Source: Pseudomicrostroma phylloplanum
Taxonomy: Eukaryota; Basidiomycota; Exobasidiomycetes; Microstromatales
DNA length: 64,000 bases
Direction of reading: 5' to 3'
NCBI GenBank assembly: GCA_039545275.1
Contig: BCHS01000002.1
Location: forward strand, 868,001-932,000
This document shows, piece by piece, positions 1 through 10,481 of the stretch. Position 1 is the first letter of the stretch. Each line of letters starts with the position of its first letter. The notes beneath the pieces are model-generated. The model was not told the DNA's origin. It saw only the letters and a list, made by a program, of their open reading frames with translations, and ran no database searches. Position numbers and translations under genes: made by a program.

Positions 1-912
1 CTCGCCAGCAACCGACCACGAAGGGCCACAAGCGATGCTCGCGTCTTGAACGGGCGACGCCGCCGCCCATGTGCGTATGAGCCGATGGTTGCGCGACCGC
101 CGATCCAAGCGAGGAACCCCGAGCGTACAGCGGTGCAGAGACAGTGGAGTAACGGCGTCTCTGAGATCCTTTGGTGAAAGCGCGTAGGAGCGCTGTCCGA
201 GGAAGCGGGGGGGTCCAGCCCTCCATAGCGGGGCAAGGTGCGCCGGCCCTTTGCTGGTGAAGTGCCCGAGGACAGGGCCGTAAGCGAGGCGGAGCCATCT
301 GGCGGCACAGGCGCAGACTGCACACGTCAACAGGCGCAAGGCGCAGGGCGGACCTAAACCTTGAGAATTCGACACACGGACCATTCACTGCCCATCTGGG
401 TGTGTCTGCCCCCTCCCCAACCTCCAGTAGGCCTGGCCCTCCTTTGCCGAGGACCCCTGTGGGCCTGACAGTGTCAGGGTCGGTCAGACGAAGGGGGGAG
501 GTCGGTCAGACGAAGGGGGGAGGTCGGTCAGACGAAGGGGGGAGGACCGTAGAGCCAGCCTTTTATCGCTCTTTCGATACATCTCAGCGACCGACTGACT
601 GTCCGACTGACCTCGTTCCATCATCTGGTCTGCTCCGCTGCTCCTTCGCCTCACAGTCACCCTGTTCGGCTCATTAACCCCGAGATCTCTGTGGGGGCGC
701 AAAGCTCATCTCAGTCTGGACCGGTGGAGCTCGCCTACACCGGAAGCACATCCTGGGAGGAGGCCAGATCCCTCTCTTTGCCCCAATTCTTCTTCCTCCT
801 TGAATCTCATCATCCTTTCGGCCTCTCTATATGGCCAAGCCATACGCAACTGTAAACTAGACTTTCTCCTCCCTCTTTGATAACGCCACTGCTTGTTAGG
901 CAGACTTCTACG
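1..912. other. Intergenic, no gene recognised
   Basis: No reading frame here looks like a protein. The only structured element I see is a 22-base unit repeated three times in tandem (479-544). The last ~200 bases presumably hold the promoter and 5' leader of the Zn2Cys6 factor that starts at 913. Confidence 0.6.
479..544. repeat. 22-bp tandem repeat, three perfect copies
   Basis: The unit begins GTCGGTCAGACG and ends in a run of six G followed by AG. It occurs at 479-500, 501-522 and 523-544 with no mismatch. It lies in non-coding DNA about 370 bases upstream of the transcription-factor start. Confidence 0.9.
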
Positions 913-3333
913 ATGTTTGCCCAAGACGAGTCAGGCGACGCGAGGGCAGACGCTCCTCAACGCTCTCACTCGAGGAAAGCCAGCAAGAGCGGCGGTGGGG
1001 ACGAAGACGCCCGTACATCTGCCCAGAAGAACCGTCAGCGAGCCTCCATGGCCTGCGTTCACTGCAGGAGAAGGTATGTATGGAAGGAAGAGTGCAGTGA
1101 TCGCCGACTCCTGTGCCCTGACCAGGGATACGGACCCACGCCATTCTTCGCCACCCCCCAGGAAGATCCGTTGCGACGGTCAGGCTCGGCCATGTGCGAC
1201 TTGTGCTCGTCTGGGAAAGGTGTGCGATTACGAGCCCATCACAGAGTGAGTGACTGACTGCAGTGCTCCGCGTCATTATTATATTCCACGACTGCAGCGG
1301 AGGAAGCGCAGAGATCGCCCCGCACGCGCCACCGTGAGACTGAAAGCCCACGCGTCATCTTCGCACTCGACCGCAACCCCCACAGGGAGGAAAATCTCAT
1401 CGCAAGGGAAAGGAAGAGAGCCTCCAAAAGCAAGAAGGCCGAGTTCGCAGATGAAGCAGAGGCGAATGAAGATGGTGCGGGACCTCTCTTGATCCCGTCG
1501 AGACTAGCGTCGACATCAAGCCAGCAACAGCCGCCCTCCTCCCCCGCCTATTCGGAGACGTCGACATCTTTCTCACGCTCACTAGATGGCCCTGCCGAGG
1601 GCATGACACCCGGACCTCTGAGGCTTCGCAAGGCTTCCTCCGTCAGCTCATCGGGTATCAAGGGAAGGAAGCGGCACGATGCAGCATCCAAGAGCGTCGG
1701 TCTTGGACTAGATCGCAGCAGCAGTCTACGATCCTCAGCACAAGGGAGGACAGCGGCAGTGTCTTGGACAAATCCTTTTCCGTCCTCACCATCTTCATGT
1801 AAGACGTCGGGCGCGGTCTCAGTGCCGCAACATCACAAGGCACCTTTCGGCACCGAAGCAGCTTCACCAACTTCGACAGCTTCTCAGTCACATCTGGACG
1901 AGGGCAGCTCAACGTGGGTTCCACCGACGGTTCTCACGCAGAACATGTTCTTGTCTTCGCGAGATACGAGCCGTTCTGAGGACTCGAATGCATCTGACGT
2001 CAACCCCAACGGAGCATCTGAGCGAGCTGTCGCACATTGGTCTGAAGGACTTGCACTCAATCAAGTAGACGTCGCCGGTGGCGATGCCCACATGAGTGGC
2101 CCTGACATGCAGGCTTTCGGGAGCCATAATCCATTTGGTTTCGGCGAGCCCTCTTTCACATCCTTCCCGGAGGCATCTACGTATGCGCTTGCGTCACACT
2201 CTGAACTGTCGTTCCTGACTCAGGGCTTCGATGACAGTACTCTCAACGTCAACTCGCCTCCACGATCTGTGTCAGACTGGCTGCAAGACCCCAGCGTTTC
2301 CTTTGAGAACAAGAAGGCCCAGCTACCTCATCTCGACTTGGGCGAGTCGTGGGAGTTCTCCACCAATCCCTACGACTTGAGCGGTTCCTCCTCCATGCTC
2401 ACCGGCGGTGGTTACAGGTCCAACATCGGCATCGGATCTGAGCGAGGCTCCACTTCCAGCTTTCAGTCGGGCGTTCGATCGCAGCTGTCCTCCTTCTCAT
2501 CTTCCCTGCCTACCAACACAAGCACCGCGGCCAGTATCAGAAGCAGTCCGGCAATGTCTCCGCCCAATGCGTTCGGCAAGGAGGCATCATCCTTGAGCCC
2601 CAGTGGCCTCTCAAACTCGAGGGTACGCGGCTCTTCGCCTCCGATGAGCATGTCTGCTCTTTGGCCTTCAGCCTTTGGGATGCAGACCGGTGATAGCGTC
2701 GGCGGCTCGTTCGCTTCGAGGGAGGCAATGTGTTTCTCATCACAGAGACCGCAAGGAGTATCCTCTCAGAGCTTTGGCAGTGGCAATGGTGATAGCGGAA
2801 CCTTCAATGGCGGGCAAACACTGCAGGACATCTTCGAAAACGTTGCCAGCGTCGACTTCACCACGCTCAACACCAATGGGGCCCTCTATTCGCCGACAGA
2901 CACTACGAATTTGCCGTCGCTCTCTCCCATGTCCTCGCCACGGACCAACACCAAGAGCGACACTTCACGTCAGCTTGGAGCCAGCATGGGTCAGATGCTC
3001 ACTGCATCTCAGCAGCACCAACGACAGCAGCGTCGACAGCAAGAGCAAGCCTCGGCGGCTCAAGGTCAAGGCAAAGAGCAGGCGTCGGACGTCTTGTGGA
3101 ACGATGCCTTTTGGGCAGTACCGACCACGCCCTCTCGACCAGCTATGACGACGCAAGGAGCAGCGGCAGCGGCAGCCCTCTCCCCCAACGATATCCTGTC
3201 GCTCAAGTCGTCGGCAGACCCTTCGCAAGCACACAAGGCGCCCTTCGCACCGCGTGCGCTGCCCTTCTTGTCTCGAGAGGAGGCAATCCAGACACCGCCA
3301 TTTCTTCAGCTCTCCCAGCGTCGCGAGGACTAG
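913..3333 (+). CDS. Zn2Cys6 fungal transcription factor
   Basis: Spliced from three exons (913-1073, 1162-1245, 1386-3333), giving about 730 residues. The N-terminus carries a complete binuclear zinc cluster, CVHCRRRKIRC then six residues, CATC, six residues and C, i.e. C-x2-C-x6-C-x6-C-x2-C-x6-C. The first intron interrupts the codon after the second Arg of the cluster, so the cluster only appears after splicing. A basic, Lys/Glu-rich linker follows, then roughly 600 residues rich in Ser, Pro, Gln and Asn with no recognisable middle homology domain. It is expected to be a nuclear sequence-specific DNA-binding regulator; the targets cannot be read from the sequence. I chose the ATG at 913 because it opens the exon containing the cluster. 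The second acceptor (1385) was picked to keep the long frame open and could be off by a few codons. Confidence 0.85.
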
Positions 3334-3622
3334 AGGGGCACTCTTCGCTTCCAGCTGAAGCCATATCGGCCATCGGCGACGTGAAGTAGCCTTGCCTACG
3401 TCTTCCTGCTCCTTTCGCGTCCTTTCGCCTCGCTGATTCTTGTATGTACTTATCAATCCATTTCTCTCGCACCGTCGACCGTTTCTCGGTTCGTCTTGAC
3501 CATCTCACGACCTCAATGTATGCATTGTCCAGCTCTTGAAATTTGTGTGAATGGTGATACAATATTGTGTACAGTGGGTATTCCGCAGCTGCTTCTGGTG
3601 CCCACTTCCTTCAATGTGAACC

Positions 3623-5803
3623 TTATCCAGGCAGTGTCTTCACTCCCTTCACGACCTCGTCTACCTCTGCCTGTCCGCCCATCCGTATAGAGACCCTCTC
3701 CTCAACAGCCCCTCCTCCCGGCGCCTCTTCGCGTGCTAGGCGCACCAGCCCATGAGATGTGAATTCGACCAGGAGAGCACGCAGCGCCGGGTCCGTCGTG
3801 GCGATGAAGTTCCTCGCCGCAAGATTCGACAGGCGCGCATAAGGTATAGAGCGACTAGCCAGCGAACTCGCGGAGCTGCTTGCTGCTACCGCTGCCGGTG
3901 AAGTGAGCTCGGCGGCAAGACGTAGGAAGAGGGCGCGAGCCTTTGTGGTCACGGACTTGAGGACGTGCAGTGCAGCCGTTGAGCTCAGCAGCGGGGTATT
4001 GGAGTGAGCCCCCGCGGCTTCGGCCGCTGAAGTCATTTGTCCCTCGGCCGTACCTCCTGCTGCAGCTCCAGAGGAAGTGGCCGTCTTGTCGCGTGAGCCC
4101 ATACCGGTGAGACCTCCCATTCCTCCTCCTGCGCGAAGGTCGAAGGCGCGTGGTAAGCCGCCGAGACGGGTGCCAGAGGCGGAGAGGAGGCAGTCGTCCA
4201 GCATGGGCACTAGTGTGGTGCAGTCGATCCAGAGGGCTTCGCGACCTGTGTAGCGCGAGAGGAGCGTGCCATTGGGGTGGGTGACACTGCAGATGAGATG
4301 CACTTTACTTGAGAAGGCGGCCAGGGTGGCTAGGTGAGAGCGAGTCCTCGGTGTGAGAAAGGAGGGACTGTCCAAGGAGTGAAGGACGAGAATCAACCGC
4401 GGTGCGTCGAGTTGATCCTCGTCCTCTGCGAGACTCCCTTCGAGCTTAGCTGCAATCCTCCTCAGTCTTGCTTCGACGCCGCTCTGAGAGGCCGGAGCAC
4501 TGCCGAGATCGAGCGCCTCCTCGACGCTTTCCACCCATTCCTCGCTTCTCACTCCCATTCGACCCCTCACGATCACCACTGCCGCCTCTCCCTCTTCTGC
4601 CTTGCTCGCCGCAAAGTCTTCTAGAATCGTCTCTTTCGCTCCCAGACCGTAGAAGATGAGATCGTTGCCCATGAAGAGGAGCGAGGTCCAGCTTGCATAC
4701 TGCTGGCGATAGTGTTCCAGCGCCAGCGCGCCAATGTTGGCCGAGGAAAGGGGATCGTCAGGCGAAGAGAAGGATAGCTTCGCAACCTCCTTGGACGTCA
4801 GGGCGGGGAGCTCATCTTCGGTACGGCGTCCTCCATTTGCTGCCCACGAGTCACTCTTGCTGGCAGCGGATCGCCGGCGCGCAGCATGAGCGGCAAAGTA
4901 GTAATCTGCAGAGGTAGGCTGCAAGAAAGGCTTTGTTGGCTCGAAGACGGCGGCGGTCGATGGGGATGGTGCGCCGAGGCTACCGGCAGACTTCCTGCGT
5001 CGAGGTGTGGTCGGAGGGGCTCCATCGAGCTTTGGCCGCTTGATCGGTTTGGGATGAGACTTGGGTGTCGTCTGATTCGACCTGCTGCCAGAAGCAGCAG
5101 ATGCGGCTGCCTTTGACGGCGTTGTTGGCCTGCTGGAAGTCGAAGCGTGGGCGTCTCCATTTGCTTGACTTGGACGCTTGCGCCTACTCGGCGTCTTCTC
5201 TTCGGGTGACTTTTCTTTGCCTCTCCCTCTCCTCGAGGGAGTTTGTGGTGCCTTCTGAGCTTCCTCGTCTCCCTCTCCACTGCCGCTATCCGAAGTGACG
5301 ATCGTAGCTACCCACCTTCCCTTCCCATCCCCATTTGCTTCTCCTGCAGGGACCGGGGCTAGATCCTTGAATGTGCCCTTTGTCCGAGCCTTCGCTGTAC
5401 CTGTCCTTACCTCGACTGTCACCCGCTGATTGGGAGCCGCTTTCGAAGTCCGTAGCGGTACGACAGTACTGGGGACATCGGCCTCGAAGCGAGCCGGAAG
5501 ACGCCGAGCTCGCGAGGGACGATGAGGTGTGAGATGGGCCTGCTTGAGCGGAGAGGACGAGGGAGAGGCAGCATCTTCATCCTCTTCGTCCTCGTCCGTG
5601 AGTGCGCTGGAGTCCTCGCTGCCATCTTCAGCGTCATCGTCTGGCTCGTCGTGCTCCCTACCACTCAGTGACGCAGCAGGGGAGCGGGAGGAGGAAGACG
5701 GCCTAGCGCGAGATGCTGATCCGCTTGCACGGGCGGCTCCAAGAGAGGATGAGGAGGCCCTGGGCAGGGACGAGCCAATGTCAGATTGTCGGCCTGGAGG
5801 CAT
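3623..5803 (-). CDS. ORC2: Origin recognition complex subunit 2
   Basis: Single exon, 726 residues from the Met at 5803; the frame stays open further upstream, but that part looks like leader. ORC2 is part of the six-subunit complex that marks replication origins and loads MCM. Residues ~1-285 are disordered and rich in Ser, Pro, acidic and basic patches with several S/T-P sites, as is usual for ORC2. The conserved core starts near residue 290 and contains the family stretch LIFYGLGAKETILEDF (about 383-398). After it come the degenerate AAA-like region with the RLILVLHSLDSP and SKVHLICSVTHPNGTLL segments, and a C-terminal winged-helix part (GLVRLAREE). No functional Walker A is visible, as expected for ORC2. 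The gene is convergent with the Zn2Cys6 factor. Confidence 0.9.
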   Translation of the reverse strand: MPPGRQSDIGSSLPRASSSSLGAARASGSASRARPSSSSRSPAASLSGREHDEPDDDAEDGSEDSSALTDEDEEDEDAASPSSSPLKQAHLTPHRPSRARRLPARFEADVPSTVVPLRTSKAAPNQRVTVEVRTGTAKARTKGTFKDLAPVPAGEANGDGKGRWVATIVTSDSGSGEGDEEAQKAPQTPSRRGRGKEKSPEEKTPSRRKRPSQANGDAHASTSSRPTTPSKAAASAASGSRSNQTTPKSHPKPIKRPKLDGAPPTTPRRRKSAGSLGAPSPSTAAVFEPTKPFLQPTSADYYFAAHAARRRSAASKSDSWAANGGRRTEDELPALTSKEVAKLSFSSPDDPLSSANIGALALEHYRQQYASWTSLLFMGNDLIFYGLGAKETILEDFAASKAEEGEAAVVIVRGRMGVRSEEWVESVEEALDLGSAPASQSGVEARLRRIAAKLEGSLAEDEDQLDAPRLILVLHSLDSPSFLTPRTRSHLATLAAFSSKVHLICSVTHPNGTLLSRYTGREALWIDCTTLVPMLDDCLLSASGTRLGGLPRAFDLRAGGGMGGLTGMGSRDKTATSSGAAAGGTAEGQMTSAAEAAGAHSNTPLLSSTAALHVLKSVTTKARALFLRLAAELTSPAAVAASSSASSLASRSIPYARLSNLAARNFIATTDPALRALLVEFTSHGLVRLAREEAPGGGAVEERVSIRMGGQAEVDEVVKGVKTLPG

Positions 5804-6080
5804 GGTGAGGAGACGACGATGGTATAGCGAAGTCAAGAGGCCACGCTGGGACAGGGGACACCGAAGAACGGAAGGAGCGGCAGGGGAGGAAGGTCTGGGC
5901 GGAACAAGGCGCATCATGGCTCGGGCGTCGCTCGGGCGGGTCCCTTCCGGCAAGGCGCTGCCAGTGAGTGGCCTTATCGAGCTGGCACAAGAAATTGTAC
6001 CGAAAGGGGCAGAGACATCGATGAGGACAATGTTTCCGAGAATAAAGATATACATAGTACCGTAACTGTACATCAACCGC

Positions 6081-7922
6081 TCATGATCGTAGCTGCATCT
6101 GAGCGAAACGCTCCGGCAGCTCGATCTTGCCCTCTTCGAAATTCGGCACGGGGACTGTCGAGATGTAGCTCTTTAGGCCCAGGACCTTCTCCGCTCGAGA
6201 CAGACCCTCTCTCACGGCAACAGGGCTCAGCGAGAAGGTAAGTCGGAACCACTGTGTAAGGCAGAGGCGGGACGTTGTATAGAGTCAGCGGCGGCTCTGG
6301 GCTTGAACTCCGTCGTCCGCGATGCGTACTCACACCTGGGATAGGATGATGGTACTGGGCGCCAGGCGCAATGAATACTCCCTTGTCCATCAGCCGGCTA
6401 GTCAAGTCACCCTCTGCTTCCCTCCTCTTCTCCTCGCTCTCGCTGTCTTTGACTTTGAGGAATTGCTGGAAGTCCAGCATCAAGAAATGACCCGAGTTGC
6501 TAGGCACGTAGGGGATCTTGTGTTCTCTGCACCACTTCGTCACATACTCATACGCGCCTTGCATCCTGCGGTGGTTCTCTGCAAAGTACCAGGACAGGAA
6601 GTCTTCATCTTCCAACCAAGAATACCACAGCGCTCCAGCAGGAGCGGAAGCCTGACTCAAGATGCCCACACTCGTCATGGCCGAGATGATCTCCTCGCTG
6701 CCTTGATTGACGTAGACTCCCAGCCGGAAGCCGTTGATGCCGAAGTCCTTGCTGGCGGAGGTGACGACGTGTACCTGGCCACGGGGGAGCCCGGCCTCCT
6801 TCTCTACGTCGATGCTCAGAATAGTCTCGAACTTAGTAGCAGAGGAATCTGGAATGTCTGCAGAGTGGAAGACCGAGCGGGCGTAGATTTCGTCGACGAC
6901 AAAGTGCAGCTTCTCTTTTGCGGCAAATTTGGCAAGAGCGATGATAGTCTCACGCGGATAGACGAGTCCCGTAGGGTTCTGTACGGATGGAACAGGGATG
7001 AAGCATTGAGACAAGATGCCTGGGCCCGTCTGTTCTCGCATGGCCACTTTGCACTACTCACATGTGGGTTGCAGATCATCAGAGCCTTGACGGTCGTTCC
7101 ATCTTTTCTTGCCTTGTCTAGAGCAGTCTGGTAAGCCTTGACAGTGTCGACAGTGAATGCAGGGCTCGGCTGCACTGGCTCCTTGGGCTTACTTGGATCC
7201 AGCACTTCAGGCAAAGGCGGATATACCTCGACGATCTTGGCTTCCGCACGAGCCGTCAAGTCATGGTCAAATCCGTTATAGTACGGCACGCTGAGTAGGA
7301 CCCCCTCTCCGGGATTGCAGAGCATCATGAAGAGGGCATCCAGGATCCCTGTCGCGCCACTGCCGACTACAATGTCGTCCGCCGTCACCTTCTTGATTAG
7401 CTTCGGCTTGTCCTTGTCCAGGCCTACAGGAGTGTCGTTGAAGAGTTTGCAGAGAGCGGTGATCAGGCGAGTCGAGGTGAAGAAGCGATCTCCATACGTC
7501 AACTCAGGACCGGTCAAATGCAAACGGTCAGTGTTGAAGAACTTGAGAAGCTCGCCTCGCATCAAGGCGTTATCTGCCACGCCGAGAACAACGATGCCAT
7601 TGGGATTGAGTTCCGAATCGTACTGATCACGAAACACAGCAGCGACCTTCTTGATGGGTCCCGACAAGAACTTCGAATTCTTCTGACCTCTGCTAGACAG
7701 AAGTGACGAGCTAGAAGTAGTAGCCTGGTCCGCTATGTCTCTGTCTGTAGTCTCCATGGCGGCTCCGGCGGAGCAGGAGATAGGTGCGGATGAGGAGGGA
7801 GAGGGAGAAGCCGGGACCTCTTCAGCTGCAGAATCGGTATCGCCGGTCCTGCGCACCAGCTTGATCCAGCCGGATTCGAGAGGTGAGGAGCTTTGGTTGA
7901 GATCGGACTTGCTGGAAGCCAT
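6081..7922 (-). CDS. PLP-dependent aminotransferase, ACC-synthase-like (class I/II)
   Basis: Three exons (7922-7062, 6978-6334, 6251-6081) give 558 residues. Splicing joins the substrate/cofactor loop as CNPHNPTG across intron 1 and GWFRLTFS across intron 2, and both are hallmarks of fold-type I aminotransferases. The cofactor lysine lies in SASKDFGINGFRLG (Lys about 364), and the Asp/Tyr pair appears in VVDEIYARSVF. The domain is preceded by ~75 disordered residues. The pattern resembles 1-aminocyclopropane-1-carboxylate synthase-like proteins, which in fungi may be plain aminotransferases, so the substrate cannot be assigned. It shares a 306-base divergent promoter with TPS1. Confidence 0.88.
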
Positions 7923-8228
7923 ACTAGTGGAAAGATGTATGTAATGTAGATTCGACGGATCAACGGAGCCACTGCGGGAAAAGGGTGCTGGGGTCGGTGA
8001 TATCTCTGAGTCAGGCGTTAAGTCCGGCGGGTCAGTCGACTTCCTCCACCCGAGGCGCGTGGCAGCCGCACAGTCCAGGCGTGGGTGTGGGGGTCAAGCT
8101 CCGTTCCGGTGATAGGAGCGTCATTGATTGATTGACCTTCGCGGCACCTTCCTTCCCCGCACACAATCAATTCAGTATACCAGGAGTATCATCAGGGACC
8201 ATCACGGCCAGATACTCGTCCTCACGCC
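7923..8228. promoter_or_regulatory. Divergent promoter between aminotransferase and TPS1
   Basis: No coding content. The stretch must carry both promoters. A TGAGTCA heptamer (bZIP/Gcn4-type core) sits at 8007-8013; it may be chance, since this motif should occur several times in 64 kb. No clear TATA element seen. Confidence 0.4.
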
Positions 8229-10277
8229 ATGGCAGCTGCTTCATCTTCAGCCGCGTCTGCCTCGGAGCAGGACGGCGGAAAGCAGCAGCACCTCATCGTC
8301 GTCTCCAACCGTCTACCAGTCACAATCAAGGCAGATTCAAAGGCAGAGGGAGGCTACACCTTCTCCCTCTCTTCGGGAGGGCTCGTGTCCGCCCTCTCAG
8401 GAGCAAAGAAGACTATGAACTTCACATGGATTGGTTGGCCAGGACTTTCTGTACCTCCGCAGGACGAAGCATACATCGCCGAGAAGCTCAAGACTGACTA
8501 CCGCTGTGAGCCGGTCTGGTTGGACGATGATGTTGCCGATGCCCATTACAATGGTTTCAGCAACTCCATCTTGTGGCCACTGTTCCACTACCATCCCGGA
8601 GAGATGAGCTTCGACGAGCAGCACTGGCTCGCATACAGAGAAGCAAACCTGAGCTTTGCAGAAAAGGTTCGGGAAGTGGTCAATGAAGGCGACATGGTCT
8701 GGGTACAGGTGAGTGAGATATGGCAAGCTCCGCCATGGTCCAAGGCATCAATGGGCGATTGACTCGATCCATATTCCCTTACGCTGCTTCAGGACTACCA
8801 CTTGATGCTCCTTCCTCTGATGTTGCGCACCCTTATCGAGGGCTCGTCTCTCCAAGGGGCTCACTCTCGTCGGGAGCTTGAACACGTCAGACATGGAGTG
8901 GACGGGACTTCCTTTCTGCAGGGTTCAGAAGACCTCGCACCACCTCCTGGGGATTCGAGAAGTAGAAGCAACAGAGGAGGCGCAGCGGTGGACGAACAGG
9001 GGTCAGGCAAGGGTACGGCCGACGGCAAGTCCAGTAGAGGAGCAATCAAGATCGGCTTCTTCCTCCACACACCATTCCCTAGTTCGGAGATCTATCGGTG
9101 AGTCGAAGAGCTGTAAGAAGTCGAGTTTCTGTTTTCTCTAGTATGGCAAACCCTCATGCTGACGATGTGGTCTGCAATCGCACAGAATCCTTCCCGTGCG
9201 GAGAGAGATCCTCCTGGGCATCTTGCACTGCGACCTGATCGGCTTCCACACTTATGACTATGCCCGCCACTTCCTCTCTGCCTGCACGCGAATCCTCGGC
9301 GTCCCGACGATGCCCAATGGAGCGGAATTTGAAGGCAGGTATGTCCATGTAGGCACCTTCCCCATTGGAATCGAGCCGGCTACATTCCACGACGGTCTGA
9401 GAAAGGATGCGGTCGTGCAGCGCCTCAAGGTCCTGGAGAGGAGATTTGAGGGAGTCAAGATCATCGTCGGCGTCGACCGTCTAGACTACATCAAGGGTGT
9501 TCCGCAGAAGCTCCATGCCTTGGAGCAATTCTTGACGGATCACCCAGAGTGGGTAGGCAAAGTAGTACTAGTGCAGGTAGCTGTCCCTTCGCGGCAAGAC
9601 GTCGAGGAGTATCAGAACCTGAGGGCGACGGTGAACGAGGCCGTCGGCAGGATCAATGGCCGGTTTGGCACAGTGGAAAGCATGCCGATCCACTTTCTGC
9701 ATCGGAGCGTGTCCTTCGACGAGCTGTGCGCCCTTTATGCCGTCAGCGACGCCTGCCTCGTCACAAGTACTAGGGACGGAATGAATCTTGTGAGTCTGCA
9801 CAGCAAATGCCCGACGCCGAGCCTCACGTGCACATCGATGCTCACCTTATCTCCGCCACCCTTCTCGGCATTGCCCCACCTCCTCATCAGGTCTCGTACG
9901 AGTACATTGCCTGTCAGCAAGAGCGCAACGGAGTCATGATCCTCTCCGAATTCGCCGGAGCAGCCCAATCCCTCAACGGCTCCCTCATCGTCAATCCCTG
10001 GGACAAGTTCGCCGTCGCCGACGCCATCCACGAAGCGCTCACCATGCCCTCTGAGGTTCGAAAGGCAAACTTTGACAAGTTGAGTGGGTATGTAGGCAAG
10101 CATACTGCGAGTTGGTGGGGGAGCAGTTTCGTTAATGAGTGAGTTCTGTCTGGCCGCTGGTTCCGGATCAGAGCTTTGAGTGCGCCAAGGAAGGAGAGCT
10201 GACCATGCATCTATCGTCTTCGCTACTCTGACAGATTGAAGAAGATCAAAGTCGGGGATTTCCCTGTGATGCAATGA
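8229..10277 (+). CDS. TPS1: Alpha,alpha-trehalose-phosphate synthase (UDP-forming)
   Basis: Five exons (8229-8708, 8793-9097, 9186-9789, 9891-10138, 10235-10277), 559 residues. It makes trehalose 6-phosphate from UDP-glucose and glucose 6-phosphate in the cytosol, for stress protection and glycolytic control. GT20 motifs are seen in order: VVSNRLPV near the N-terminus, WPLFHYHPGE, DYHLMLLP, HTPFPSSEIYR, GFHTYDYARHF, GVDRLDYIKGVP, STRDGMNL and SEFAGAAQSL. All four splice joins fall within conserved motifs and restore them exactly. Compared with the usual ~490-residue enzyme, there is an insertion of about 60 Ser/Gly/Arg-rich residues between DYHLMLLP and HTPFPSSEIYR. No trehalose-6-phosphatase domain is fused. 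Confidence 0.95.
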
Positions 10278-10481
10278 GGCTGGAGCAGTCATCACAGTAG
10301 CAAATTCTTGTGGACCCGCAACAGATTCCTCTCATTCGATTGTGCAGTAGGTCGCTGATGATATTAACAAATTTGAGACTGACAAGAAGAATTGCAGGAG
10401 GCGCATCATATGCGATCCCAACCGATGCTGATCCGTGCAAGACAACCTGCGACTCTGCAATACTCGATGCTTGCCCTCACT

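Noticed and set aside
8880..9050. Removing the TPS1 insertion as an intron
   Set aside because: The stretch keeps frame and lacks a good GTRAGT donor with a matching acceptor, so I left it coding, with the doubt recorded.
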